From NCBI GenBank assembly GCA_936432065.2, contig OW386286.2:8673208-8737207 (forward strand): DNA of 64,000 bases. Direction: 5' to 3'. The stretch is from Rutpela maculata. Lineage: Eukaryota; Arthropoda; Insecta; Coleoptera; Cerambycidae. Positions 33,497-44,436 of this stretch are shown here, one piece after another (the first letter of the stretch is position 1; each line of letters starts with the position of its first letter). The notes below the pieces were generated by a model that saw only the letters and a list, made by a program, of their open reading frames with translations, ran no database searches and had not been told where the DNA came from. A program made the position numbers and the translations under genes.

Positions 33497-36400
33497 CAGT
33501 GGCGGCTCGTGATATTTTCTGCAGAGGAGGCTTGATATTTTGAAAGACAATTAACTTGCAATATGATTACAATTTGTACATTTCCCCACCACCCTCGAGG
33601 TAGTACAACGGCGCGTTACATTTTTTTGTCGTGGGTTGTTCGCCAGGATACCGATTCACGACTTGAGAGAATAAAAGAATAAAAAGAAAAGGAAATAGAA
33701 AATATAATGAGACGAAAAAATCATTCTCATGAAATTTCCGTTCCTACGCCTCGAGTATCGGTATCCAAAGGAGCCCTACTATCCCACTTATAATTAAGTT
33801 ATAACTTTTAATAAAAATCAAAATAGTTTTGGAAAAAAAATTAAAGTATTTTCCGACAAACAAAAATTGTATTCATTATCACTGCCAGAGTGTAAAATTA
33901 TAACTTTTAATAAAAATTAAAATAGCTTTGAGAAAGAAGTTATATAAAAAAATATAACCGCGGAAGAATTAAAAAATATTTCCTAAAAAATAAATAACGC
34001 AAATAAATATTTTTTCTAAAATAACAACTATATTAATCTTTGGTGTAAAGCCTAAATATTTTTATAAATGAGTGGTAACCTGCGATTTTCGGAACTAGCA
34101 AAATGGTTGATTACTTCATCATAAAATGAATCGTGTTTCTTCAATTCTGACAAAAAATGTTTTTCTATTGAAATAAGCGATACATTTGAGAGGCGGTCTT
34201 GACTTATTTTGTTTCTAGTAAATGTTTTTATGCGTTTAAGTGCTGAAAATGATCGTTCTACAGAAGCTGAGGTTACTGGAATTGTTGACACTAATGATAA
34301 AAGTTTGTACAGTTCGGGTAGACAGCTTTTTAAATTATTATTATATATATAAGTAAGCATTTCTTGAGATGATTTTGGATTTGCTAAAAGTTGCTGGTCA
34401 GAATACAACACGCATAGTTCATTTTTTAACGAAATACGGTAAAAAAGGATAATGGTCCATTAATTTCTCCATTAGACTGGTAGGGAATGATTTAGAAAAC
34501 GCTGTAAAATTATTAGGATTTACTAAATCGTAACATTGCAAAGTATTTAAATCAGAAAATCTAATTTCAATTTGGATTATAATGGTGTCTAAAATTTCTA
34601 TAAAAATTTGTTTGTAATGTATATCTGCCCTGTCAAAGTTATATGTTGTCTTTCTTTTTTTAAATTGTGGCCCTGGCTCATCATCTACGTTTTCAGTATT
34701 TTCTAAAAAAATATTGTATAAAGTATTGAAATGTATTTCGTTATTGCGAAATTCTTTTAATTTGGATATAAGTGACTTAAGTCTATTTTTAGAATATGTT
34801 ATATCAGTTAGTTTATTCTGTAAAATTTGGAAAACAACATCAGTTTGCTCAAAAATCATGTTAAAAGCTTTTAGAAAAAATATGAAATTTTTATCCAACA
34901 ATAACGATTTTAATCCGTAAGCTGCTCTTAAAGTCTGAGCGTCATTTAAAAAATCTTCACTTTCCAAAATAAAATTAAAAACGTCAATAAGTTCTTTCCT
35001 GTATTTGTCAACAGTGAAAACAACTCTAGATGAAAAATTCCAACGAGTGGGAGCGTTTGTCGGAATTCTATGTTTCATATTAATTGTATTTAAAACATCA
35101 GTTCTTTTGGTAGATTTTGAAAAAAATGACGAAAAACCAGTAATATTTGAAAAAAATATTCTAACTTCTTTAATTCCGTTACATGCTTTACTCAGAACTA
35201 AATTTAATTGGTGTGCATAACAGTGAATGAAGTAAGCTTGAGGAGCAATATCTTTTATTTTTGTTTGGAGTCCATTAAGATGCCCTGACATAACTGCAGC
35301 GTCGTCATAGGTTTGTGCTATTAATTTATTTTTCAAATCAAATTTACCAAATTCGTCGATTAATAATTTAAATAAACTCTCCGCGTTTCTTCCACTACTC
35401 ACATCAAGAAAACCAACAAACCTTTCAATAACTTCGCCGTGCATTACATATCTAAAAATTACGGAAAGTTGAGATTTACAGGTAATGTCCGTCGTTTCGT
35501 CAATTTGCCACGAGAAAAAATCGCAATTATATAGTTCTTCATAAATTTTGCCTTTAATAATCGAGCTAACACTCTCAATTAGATCATTTTGAATTGATTT
35601 AGATGTTCCGGAAAAAATAGTGGCGTTATTCAAAAAGTTCTCTAATTTTGGATCATACATTTTTAAAAAATCTATTAGCTCTTTGAAATTTCCTTTATTG
35701 CACGAATCGCGTTTTTCGTCATGCCCTCGGAAAGAATTTTCTTGCGAAGATAAATATATAACGGCATCAATTAATCTCTTTAATATTTCCCTATTTTCAC
35801 GGACCTTTTCATTAAAATTTTCTATTTCTCTCTTATGTGCAGATTCCAAATAATTTACAATATTTTGTTTACCAAATATTTCGAATTTAACGCAAGATGA
35901 AATGTGCTCCTGGGATTTTTCGTGCTTTTGTAAACCTCGCGACAAATTTTTCAAATTATTAAACCCGGTCCTGCCCCAAATTGAGGATTGATCATTAGTG
36001 AATAATAAACATCTCCAACAATATAATTTGTTTCTAACTGTTGATGCCGTTAACCACTCGATTTTTTTATAATTGTTATCACAAAACGCTCTGTTTTGTT
36101 TTCCACTTTTAAAAACTAACGAAGGCATTGCTGGTGTAGGCCTAGCAATTCTTTTAATTCTTACCTTTTCGTCGTAAGTAAGAGTAGAAAATCCATTTAA
36201 TAACAAATAATCCACCACGTCTGGACAAGAGATGTTGTTGGGAATATTTTCACCTAGAGCACTCATTTCTAGCCCGCCTATCAAATGTTTTATGTATTTT
36301 AATGTCAAGTTGATCTTAACCGGCTAAACGACAAATTACCACTGACAGTTCGTTTTCCTGTGAATCACCTGAACCAAATAAAATCGAGTACAACAAATAT

Positions 36401-36900
36401 CAAAGGGACCGCTGCGAGTGAAAGTACTTGTCTTCTCTATACTGTGCCTGAACTCCTGAACTGCACATGCGCTATAAAGAACTGAGGACTGAGGCTAGCG
36501 GCCTAGCTTGTCTTATTTGAAGTGTTGCTAGACAACGCAAAAGTAATGCAAGGTCATTTATGTTAAAACTAAATGCCTTGAAGTTGGAAGCTATTTCGTA
36601 TAAGCCTCAAGCGAAGCGCTCTGTTCATTCAATGAAAGACCGGGTCGCCCGGGAAATATGCATACAAAGACAATCCGGACTGTGACGTTATAGGTATGTT
36701 TGTGGAAAGGAAATGCAGAACTTTTTTATACACTGAAAATTAATTAATGAACTATAAACAATAAACAATATTGAAAATTGAGATATACCTAAGTAGAAAT
36801 TTCTACAAGTAAAAGATATTAATTTGGAAGATTGCAAGATATGTTGCTTCTTCCAAAGGGAGGCTCAGCCTCCCCTGCCTCCCCTGACGAGCCGCCACTG
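33497..36900 (-). mobile_element. hAT transposon, 3,404 bp, probably recent
   Basis: The terminal inverted repeats are perfect for 14 bp, CAGTGGCGGCTCGT. The flanks are atttggac on both sides (33489-33496 and 36901-36908), a perfect 8-bp duplication. The interior holds one transposase gene on the minus strand. A 164-bp deletion derivative lies 6.4 kb away at 26954-27117. The intact ends and a coding region with a single apparent disruption suggest it moved recently relative to its neighbours. Confidence 0.97.
34052..36308 (-). pseudogene. hAT transposase (DUF4371/ZMYM1-like) with one frameshift
   Basis: The first frame (34419-36308) encodes 629 residues and the second (34052-34411) the last 119. 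Between them the frame slips by one base in the A-run at about 34422-34427, after which the C-terminus continues without a gap. Residues about 85-140 form a TTF-type zinc finger (WLTASTVRNKLYCWRCLLF...GLQKHEKSQEH). The RNase H-like core starts with WQIDETTDI, where the first aspartate lies, followed by TYDDAAVMSG with the second aspartate and CYAHQLNLVLSKAC. The C-terminal dimerisation part has SASVERSFSALKRIK, which holds the catalytic glutamate. All three acidic residues are in place. One base change would separate this copy from an intact frame, or the slip may be a sequencing error in a homopolymer. Confidence 0.93.
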
Positions 36901-37088
36901 ATTTGGACCCACTGAAACCGAATCCGAATTCAGAATGGGGTCATTCCGACCTATTCCAAAAATATTATTTTCTTGAAAAACTACTTTCAAAAAGATGATC
37001 TACCAAAAATTATCAAATTCTGTCAATCCGATCATGTTAAAAAAAATTATTAAAGTCGCGCGGCACATCTAAAACCGACCGAGCCGAA

Positions 37089-37096
37089 TGACGTCA
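37089..37096. promoter_or_regulatory. CRE-like site TGACGTCA, left end of X2
   Basis: A perfect palindromic ATF/CREB-type octamer lies in the left inverted repeat. It is about 150 bp upstream of the THAP start codon. The same octamer occurs at the mirror position in the right repeat. Promoter function is inferred from position only. Confidence 0.45.
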
Positions 37097-37241
37097 TTAG
37101 GCTTAAAGGTGTGAGGCGACTCCCGTACAATACACAGGGCGCGCACTATATTGCTCTCATTAAGTTAGTTCAACGTTGTTAATCATCGGATAAAGACATT
37201 GTTAAACTTCGAAACTGTTTTGTTTTGTGATTTGAATAAAA

Positions 37242-37433
37242 ATGTCATCATACCGCACCAAAAATAAATATAAATATTGTATTGTTCCTGAATGCAAAAG
37301 CACGACGCGCGACGGCGTCAACACCAGACAAATATTTTATTCGTTTGCTGACAGACAAAAAGAAAACAATTCTTTGGCAACAAATAATGCGTCGGGCTGT
37401 GCTCTTAAATGAAAAAACACTACTATTGCAAAG
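37242..37433 (+). pseudogene. THAP-domain first exon
   Basis: From ATG at 37242 the frame reads MSSYRTKNKYKYCIVPECKS, giving the C-x4-C pair that starts a THAP zinc finger, a DNA-binding domain common in transposases. After a one-base slip near 37348 it continues with TILWQQIMRRA, containing the conserved tryptophan region. It then reaches AAAG|GTAAAT (donor GT at 37434). The closing C-x2-H lies outside this exon and was not found, since R copy H begins at 37471. The start is favoured by in-frame length and by the CRE-like promoter upstream. Confidence 0.65.
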
Positions 37434-37470
37434 GTAAATACCAATAAACATAAAATTTAGAAGAGATATA

Positions 37471-38300
37471 TTACTTCCACATCCAGTGGAAGTATAGTAA
37501 CGACAAAAAAATTTTTAAAAATTTTTATTGTTCAAATAGGCTTAGAATGTCATGAAACGTCGAGATTTCAAGTTTGAGCGAAAAAAAAATTTCTGTCTGT
37601 CGGTCTGTAACTTTTTTTTCTTCAAGCGTATTAAAATGTTTAAATTATGTCACCAAAAACAGAAGTAGAAGTAGGACATTGTTTTACTAGTAACAAAATA
37701 TTAGTACCGAACGCCACCGTAGTGGACATTGTTTTACTAGTAACATAATGTTAGTTCCGAAAGCGCCGCCGTAGTGGGTATTGTTTTACTAGTAACATAA
37801 TGTTAATACCGAAAGCCACCGGTGGCGTGCTATCCACTAGCCACTTGTCATATTGTGTCAACATGTAAGACTGTAGTTTGAATATTTGTACATTTATGAT
37901 AAATAAATGAATTTTTGCATTTTAATACGCTTGAAGAAAAAATAGTATATATTACACGGAGTAGAACGCCTTTTTTTGTGTTTCGCCCAGTTTGCAAATC
38001 CTGAGCTCAACACAAAAAAAGAGTGCGTTCTACTCCTAGTAATATAATATACTATTGTGCGCACGTTTACTCTGGAACCGTTTGAGATATTGACTTGAAA
38101 TAGGTAAATCAAGCAGGTAAGAGTTCATAAAATTGATATTTAGTATAGACAAGAGAAGCTAAGGTCTCAAAAAAAAAATTTGGCATTACCCACCCACATT
38201 ACCACCCCCACCCCTTTATTAAAGGGGATGAAAAAAAATGTGATTTAGTGTGTGTACAAGAACCAGAAACCGAAAAATATTTTTTTACTTTATCCACCAT
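37471..38300 (-). repeat. R-family copy H, interrupted by M2
   Basis: Begins with the 3' hairpin CTTCCACATCCAGTGGAAG on the minus strand. It breaks at the T-run before GTGCGCACG to admit the M2 element (37620-38056), and then resumes with GTGCGCACGTTTACTC. Past the AGATATTGACTTGAAA block it has a further internal loss and ends near the TACTTTATCCACC block. Confidence 0.88.
37620..38056. mobile_element. M2 element, copy 1
   Basis: The insertion is sharply bounded by the flanking R sequence. Its first part (37620-37936) starts CTTCAAGCGTATTAAAATG and ends in the reverse complement of that sequence. It contains three tandem units of about 52 bp that begin GGACATTGTTTTACTAGTAA. Its second part (about 37940-38056) is a hairpin from TAGTATATATTAC through GGAGTAGAACGCC to an inverted match ending TATATTATATTACTAG reversed. 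A second copy lies at 53540-53997. No coding sequence. Confidence 0.85.
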
Positions 38301-38639
38301 GGAAAACACAAACTATACACAACGTTGATACACTAGCGAAAATTCCTAATCTAAATCTAGAATAATAATACCACTACATAACTGTCCTTTGCGTTCGAAA
38401 CACTGACCGATAAATTCGAAGTTTGTCGTCCACGACTAGAAGGGGACATAAAAGCCGAAAAGGTTTCTTACCTATTTCGTCTAGGGGCGACAAGCGTCTC
38501 GCGTAACTTTACCACAAGAGTTGGAAATCTTAATTAATTATTCCAGAAGATAGAGTTTACATGAGAATAAAGATGTTTTATCTATTAAGTAATACATTAT
38601 ATTTTATTATTTAATATATTGTAGAAAAATAAAGCATGC
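38301..38639. other. Interior of X2, unassigned
   Basis: Mixed-composition sequence between R copy H and the SWIM exon, perhaps intron or 3' part of the same gene. No conserved motif was found. Confidence 0.4.
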
Positions 38640-39361
38640 GAGATTTTTCCAATAGCAAACTATATTGGTTGGCAAGGGTTCTTCACTTCGGCGATATAAC
38701 CACATTACAAAAGCTATTGCATGGTTACAACCACCATCACAAGCTGCACAATCTTCGCACTTTACCTTTACAATATTATGTTCTTTTGCATTTATGCCAC
38801 ATGAAACTTTATAATTTTTTGCATTTATTTTATACTCCGGGATTATTTTGGAAAATAGAAAATAGAAAAACAAAAAGCAAACAAAATTTTAAAACATTTA
38901 GTTAGAAAGCGTATAAAACATAATTATAAGAAGAAGAATTCGCGTAAAAATATATTTAATTAATACAATAATTATTCTCACCAATATTCAGTAGGAATTA
39001 AGCAGGTAATAATGTTTTCCACAAAAATAATTTAGAAAAATATTTGCTCCTCTCGCCCTTAAAATGGTTGTTTACTGTCCAGGTGCTTGTTGTCGGCAAA
39101 CTGTTAAATAAGAACTTTTTTTGTAAAATAAAGTAGTAAATTTCATGCTAGACACATATTTAGTTTTATTTTGAAAATCCTGTACAATGAAGTAATTTTT
39201 ATATGTATCGTTAAAATAAGATCTTATTTACCTTTGCACTTACTTCCTCTCATTTCTGCACTTAAATATTCGTCATTGGAATTAAAATATTCCATAACCA
39301 TTAGCAAGTCTACCTCCGCAAGATAGGAAGAATCTGCTTTTACAAAGTCCCTTTCGCACAT
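38640..39361 (-). pseudogene. SWIM-type zinc finger gene fragment, two exons
   Basis: Exon 1 starts at ATG 39361 (MCERDFVKADSSYLAEVDLL, then MVMEYFNSNDEYLSAEMRG) and ends at a donor. GTAAGT at 39243-39238 and GTAAAT slightly downstream are both possible. Exon 2 (about 38840-38640) reads AKNYKVSCGINAKE then VKCEDCAACDGGCNHAIAF and MWLYRRSEEP. The cysteine-histidine cluster followed by an aliphatic helix is typical of a SWIM finger. From memory, insect genomes hold many repeated proteins of this type, in which the SWIM finger precedes a YqaJ-like recombinase/exonuclease domain. No YqaJ domain is visible here, so the gene is truncated. Confidence 0.65.
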
Positions 39362-39541
39362 TTTTTGTTTTAAAAAAGCACAAAGTATATAAAAAAAATC
39401 ACCTACGCGTCTCTTTATACACATGTAAACTTTACATATATAATTACACATTACATTACATATAATACATACAAGCAATTTCACTGAGAAGACGGCGCGG
39501 CGCGGACCGTCAAGCTGCTACTGCTGTCTGTTTAAGCCTAA

Positions 39542-39549
39542 TGACGTCA
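39542..39549. promoter_or_regulatory. CRE-like site TGACGTCA, right end of X2
   Basis: Mirror image of the site at 37089-37096, in the right inverted repeat. It lies about 180 bp upstream of the SWIM gene start at 39361. The pairing suggests that each end drives one inward-facing gene. Confidence 0.45.
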
Positions 39550-39815
39550 CGCGGGCACGAGTTTCTTTTCCCGTCCGCGACAACTTTGAGGCTTAATATT
39601 TTGAAAACTATCATAGATAAAGACGTGAAATTTTGTATGGCTAGTTTTTGTATTAAACAAATTAAGATAATGTTGAAAAAGTCGCAATATAGAATTATCG
39701 GAAATGACCCCATTGTCAGATTTTCTCGTTTTTCACCCTTAACCTCAAAGAAACACCCCCAAAACAAAAACAAAAAGTGGTCTGTCCGGCGGACCAGAGT
39801 CAGTGGACCAGTGTC

Positions 39816-40485
39816 AAAATAAAATAAATATAAATAGTGAACGTAATACATTTTCTGTTAGAATAATTACCCAAGTATATTATACAATGCAAAAGCATTT
39901 TTAATGCCATATACGCGGAAATGGCGAAGTCGCAAGGAATAATTCATTTGATTTTTTTTACTTCTCTCACTTATCGAAGGGAAGTACTGTAATTGCGAAA
40001 AAATCCCCCTCTGAAATTTTCCAGTACTTTCACGTTTCAAACTACGTAGATTACGAAAATTAAAGTCATTTAATTCCGTCAGTGAAAAATATACCTACAG
40101 GGTAAACACCTACAAAAATAATTAATGATAAAAATGTGACGGAAGACAGTACACTAAAAAATATTGTTCGTAATATTAATACATACCCTTATTGGCAAAA
40201 GTCTATTAAACACATGAATCTCTTTATTAATACAATGTAGTTTTTAACTCATTAGTTTCTTTTTTAATTTTGTTTGTCTATTTATTTAACGTCGGCCTAT
40301 TTCCGCTACCAGGGCCTATCACCGATGCCAGGAGACGAGCTACCCCGAACCTGGAAACTCTGCCGAACCTCTTCCCATAAGAAGAGTAGGGATATTTTAC
40401 TTGCGTAAAATTTAATAGACAAGGGACCGCCTGCTTGACATCCCCTCCGAAGGATGGTATATCCACTACGTAATTCTCGTCTTGA
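39816..40485. other. No recognised gene
   Basis: AT-rich spacer with no gene or repeat seen; the plus-strand frame at 39541-39822 only covers the X2 right end. Confidence 0.45.
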
Positions 40486-40988
40486 AAATAAAAAAATATT
40501 TTGAGGTTTCTGGTTCTTGTACACACACTAAATCACAATTTTTTTCATCCCCTTTAATAATGGGGTGGGGGTGGTAATGGGGGTGACTAATGAAAAAAAA
40601 TTTTTTTTGAGACCTTAGCTTCTCTTGTATATACTAAATACCAATTTTATGAACTCTTACCTGCTTGATTTACCTATTTACCCCAAATTTACCCCAATTT
40701 ACCCCCCTGCGACGGAACAAAATGAAAATATAATTTAGTTCTAGATCTCGTTAAAGTACATATGTGTACCAAATTTCAAGTCAATATCTCAAACGGTTCC
40801 AGAGTAAACGTGCGCACAAAAAAAGTTACAGACCGACAGACCGACAGACAGACCGCCAGACAGACAGAAAATTTTTTCGCTCAAACTTAAAATCTTGACG
40901 TTTCATGACATTTTAAGCCTATCTGAACAATAAAAATTTTTAAAAATTTTTTTGTCGTTACTATACTTCCACTGGATGTGGAAGTAAT
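40486..40988 (+). repeat. R-family copy I
   Basis: Begins at the GAGGTTTCTGGTTCTTGTAC block and ends with the intact hairpin CTTCCACTGGATGTGGAAG. The tract reads CCGACAGACCGACAGACAGA, followed by an unusual CCGCCAGA. Confidence 0.88.
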
Positions 40989-41282
40989 TGCGTAGAATCT
41001 TTTTTCTCCAAATTTAATTTCCTTTCAGTTTACTATTATTATTTGTTTAAATAATTAATTATTAATAAGCGTACGAGTTAAACTGGTAAACTTTGCAATA
41101 AAAAAGACGTTGCAAAAAGTTTCAAATGATTTCATCCTTTTTCGCCGGGTTCCGAGGTTAAAACTCTAATCGACTCCACTATATGGTGGAAATAATATTT
41201 GGACTATAGTTAACACGATTGTCGAGGAGGAAATCTGACATACTTTTAGTGAAAAATATACAAAATATACAGGATGGTTACT

Positions 41283-41962
41283 AAAAAAAACCGCTGCCCA
41301 AGAAATCACTACTTCCACATCCAGATTTTTTATCCAAGTCACTCACAAAGAAAACATTTTGTATGAGGAAATAATTATTTATGGAACTTTAATAATATAA
41401 TATTTGAAATCTTCTACCCCAAAAACCCATAAAACGATACCCCACATCGATAGTGGGGCGGGGGTAGCGATAGGGGGTGGTAGTGGGGGTGGATGAAGTA
41501 AAAAAATATTTTGAGGTTTCTGGTTCTTGTACACACACTAAATCACATTTTTTTTTCATCCCCTTTAATAAGGGGGTGGGGGTGGCTAATGTCAAAAATG
41601 TTTTTGAGACCTTAGCTTCTCTTATATATACTAAATACCAATTTTATGGACTCTTACCTGCTTGATTTACTTATTTACCCCAAATTTACCCCAATTTACC
41701 CTCCAACCCTTCGACGGAACAAGATGAAAATATAAATCTAGTTCTAGATCTCGTTAAGGTACATATGTGCACCAAATTTCAAGTCAATATCTCAAACGGT
41801 TCCTGAGTAAACGTGCGCACAAAAAAAGTTACAGACAGAAAATTTTTTTTTCGCTCAAACTCAAAATCTCGACGTTTCATGACATTCTAAGCCTATTTGA
41901 ACAATAAAAATTTTTAAAATTTTTTTTGTCGTTACTATACTTCCACTGGATGTGGAAGTAAT
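41283..41962 (+). repeat. R-family copy J, near full length
   Basis: Runs from the 5' terminus CCGCTGCCCAAGAAATCACT to the intact 3' hairpin. The microsatellite is reduced to one CAGACAGA, showing that the tract is not needed to keep the ends intact. Confidence 0.9.
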
Positions 41963-42192
41963 AAGAAATTACACAGGAAACTGATATTTGAAATATAGTT
42001 GTCATTATTGCTAGGAAGAAATATGATATAATTTTAATTAAAGAAATATGCAGGGTGATCATCCTACAGAAAAAATAATTCGTAAATAAAGGATGCCACA
42101 CATAGAGAGAAGTTTTGTTTAAACACATCTACATCATTTTTTTACTCGTCCAATCCTTAATAGACAACGCAAAAAACATTAATAAACATTAG

Positions 42193-42385
42193 CAGGCCTG
42201 TAGCTAAGGTTGGACCAGGACGGGCGTAGCCCGTCCTGGAATAATTTTCGCCGCAGAAAATAATGAGGTAGCTATTTTTTACGGGGTTATCTGAAATGGA
42301 AAAACCGATAAAAAAATTTTGGCCCATGGGCCCCCTCTGAAAAATTATTTGCCCACCCTTAAAGCATTTTCTAGCTACAGGCCTG
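42193..42385. mobile_element. hAT MITE, 193 bp
   Basis: Perfect inverted ends CAGGCCTGTAGCTA flank a short GC-richer interior. The flanks are aacattag (42185-42192) and aatattag (42386-42393), one mismatch, consistent with an 8-bp duplication. An internal GACGGGC/GCCCGTC hairpin lies at 42213-42240. No coding sequence. Confidence 0.85.
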
Positions 42386-42393
42386 AATATTAG

Positions 42394-43500
42394 ATGGCAA
42401 ATTGCAATATTGACATAATGGAAAATTTGTGGATATCTTCTATTCAAAAGTTAATCATTTAGAATCTAGCCTAACTAAAAAAATTATTTGTAATTCAGAT
42501 TAGCATGACAACGAAACAAAATAAATACAAAGATCAAAAGCATGAGTACGCCATTCCCCGCGTAATTTTCCTAATTGTAGACGGTGATTATTTATTCCTG
42601 TTCAAGCCAGGACTTATAACGCTACATCCCCCACCATTACCCCCTCGTAAAACCCTTTTATGGGTACGCTAATGACCAAAGTTTGTAATCTTGATAATGG
42701 TTTTTCAAACAGCAGTAAAGCATTCTGCCAAGCCGGTGACGGAAAAATAAACAAAAAGCCGTAAGTGTATTGAAGAAGCAAATATACTGTCGTAAAAGAT
42801 GCTGGGTTCTGCACACATGCATAATTTAAGTCCGCCATACGCCTAGATGAAATACGCCATCGTGTAATGTGTATGACAAGGTAATTGCTAGAGAAGCATA
42901 GACACGAACTTCAGAGCAATATGCTGATACAATGCCTTATTTGGCAGCTGATAATGATATAGTACCAGTGCTGCACCTTAATTTTGTTTGAAATTTATAA
43001 ATAGAAATCAACAGAAAAAATTGCATATCTGAAAATAGTAGATGCAGCCCTGGAAAAGGACAATTACCAATTATTTTATTTGTTTATTTATTTATTTGCT
43101 CTTGAAAAATTCTATACTCCCTCGTATCATTTATCTCTCTTGATTGAGATAGAGAAATTTACAAAGTTGGCAGTTTATGTGGTCGTCTAGTTTTTTAACA
43201 GTAGAGCTCAAATTTACGTTGTGATGGTAATTTTATTGAACAGATTCTTTTATAAACTTTGATATTACTTGTTTCTGTTTACTGATTTAAGTTATTTGCC
43301 CTAATTTTGAAAAACCCTCATCTAATAATTGTTTCTACTTTAGGTACGCTTTTATTTGTCTGCACATTAGTTATTAATGATTTCACTGTGATTACAAACA
43401 TTTGTATTTGGCTTATTTCGTCTAAAGAATTATATCTTTGTTTAACCTCACTTATTCCCGAAAAGCAAAATAATTTGAAAGAAACAGAAAACGTTTTAAT
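42394..43500. other. No recognised gene
   Basis: About 1.1 kb of AT-rich spacer. The 95-codon frame at 43307-43594 runs into R copy K and has no family motif. Confidence 0.45.
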
Positions 43501-43502
43501 AC

Positions 43503-44199
43503 GAAAAAAACCGCTGCTGAAGGAATCACTACTTTCACATCCAGATTTTCTATCCAAGTTTCTCACAACGAAAAAAATTTGTATGTGGAAATAATTGTTT
43601 ATGGAACTTTAATAATATAATATTTGAAATCGTCTATCGCAAAAACCCATAAAACGATATGCCACATCGGTAGTGAGGTGGGACTGGTGGAAAGGAGCGG
43701 TAGTAGGGATGGATAAAGTAAAAAAAAAATTGAGGCCTTTGGTTCTTGTACACACACTAAATGACAATTTTATTTTTTTCCTCTTTAATAATGGGGTGGG
43801 GGTTGGTAATGGGGGTGGCTACTGCCAAACATTTTTTGGAGACCTTAGCTTCTCTTATATACTAAATACCAATGTTATGGACTCTTACTTGCTGGATTTA
43901 CCTATTTACTCTCATTTACCCCAATTTACCAACCAATCCTTCAACGGAATAGGATCAAAATCTAGTTCCAGATCTCATTAAAATACATACGAGTACCAAA
44001 TTTCAAGTCAATATCATAAACGGTTCCAGAATAATCGTGCGCACAAAAAAAGTTACGGACAGACAGACCGACAGATATAAATTTTGCTTTTTTCTCAAAC
44101 TTAAAATCTCGACGTTTCATGACATTCTAAGCTTATTTAAACGATAAAAATTTTCAATTTTTTTTGTCGATACTATACATCCACTGGATGTGGAAGTAA
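43503..44199 (+). repeat. R-family copy K, near full length and diverged
   Basis: Runs from CCGCTGCTGAAGGAATCACT to the 3' end ATCCACTGGATGTGGAAG, with one change in the hairpin. It has more substitutions than copies J and C in the GGTGG block and may be older. Confidence 0.87.
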
Positions 44200-44436
44200 T
44201 AGGCTGTACCAAATATCAGCCCCTAAATCCTAATATTAAATTTGTAATGACAGTACAGTACTTAGAGATAAAAAATATTCAAAACTTCGGAATAATGTCA
44301 TATTGAACGGATTTCGTTCATTTTTGGCAGTATAATAGTAAATGCTTCACAGAAAAGTTTCTATATTGTGCGGGGGCTTGCTAATTTATAGGGGGTGGAT
44401 GCCACCCCATCTCAGGGGGTGGCACTTAAAAAATAT

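Larger units (their letters stand above)
36909..39815. mobile_element. Two-gene element with THAP and SWIM genes (X2)
   Basis: About 36940-37110 and 39535-39720 are diverged inverted copies. They share GGGGTCATT, TTGAAAA/TTTTCAA and TGACGTCATTAGGCTTAAA in the same order from the outside in. Inside, a THAP exon points right (37242-37433) and a SWIM-type gene points left (38640-39361). The centre is occupied by R copy H with its own nested M2 insertion. The left end is followed immediately by the hAT target duplication. The outermost left bases are not symmetrical with the right end (TGGTCTGTCCGGCGGACCA), so exact ends are uncertain. Confidence 0.65.

Noticed and set aside
41477..41665. Frames in several R copies sharing the peptide FFETLASLIYTKYQFY
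   Set aside because: The peptide recurs because the DNA block recurs. The frames begin and end at different places, and most copies have stops or frame changes, so coding is not supported.
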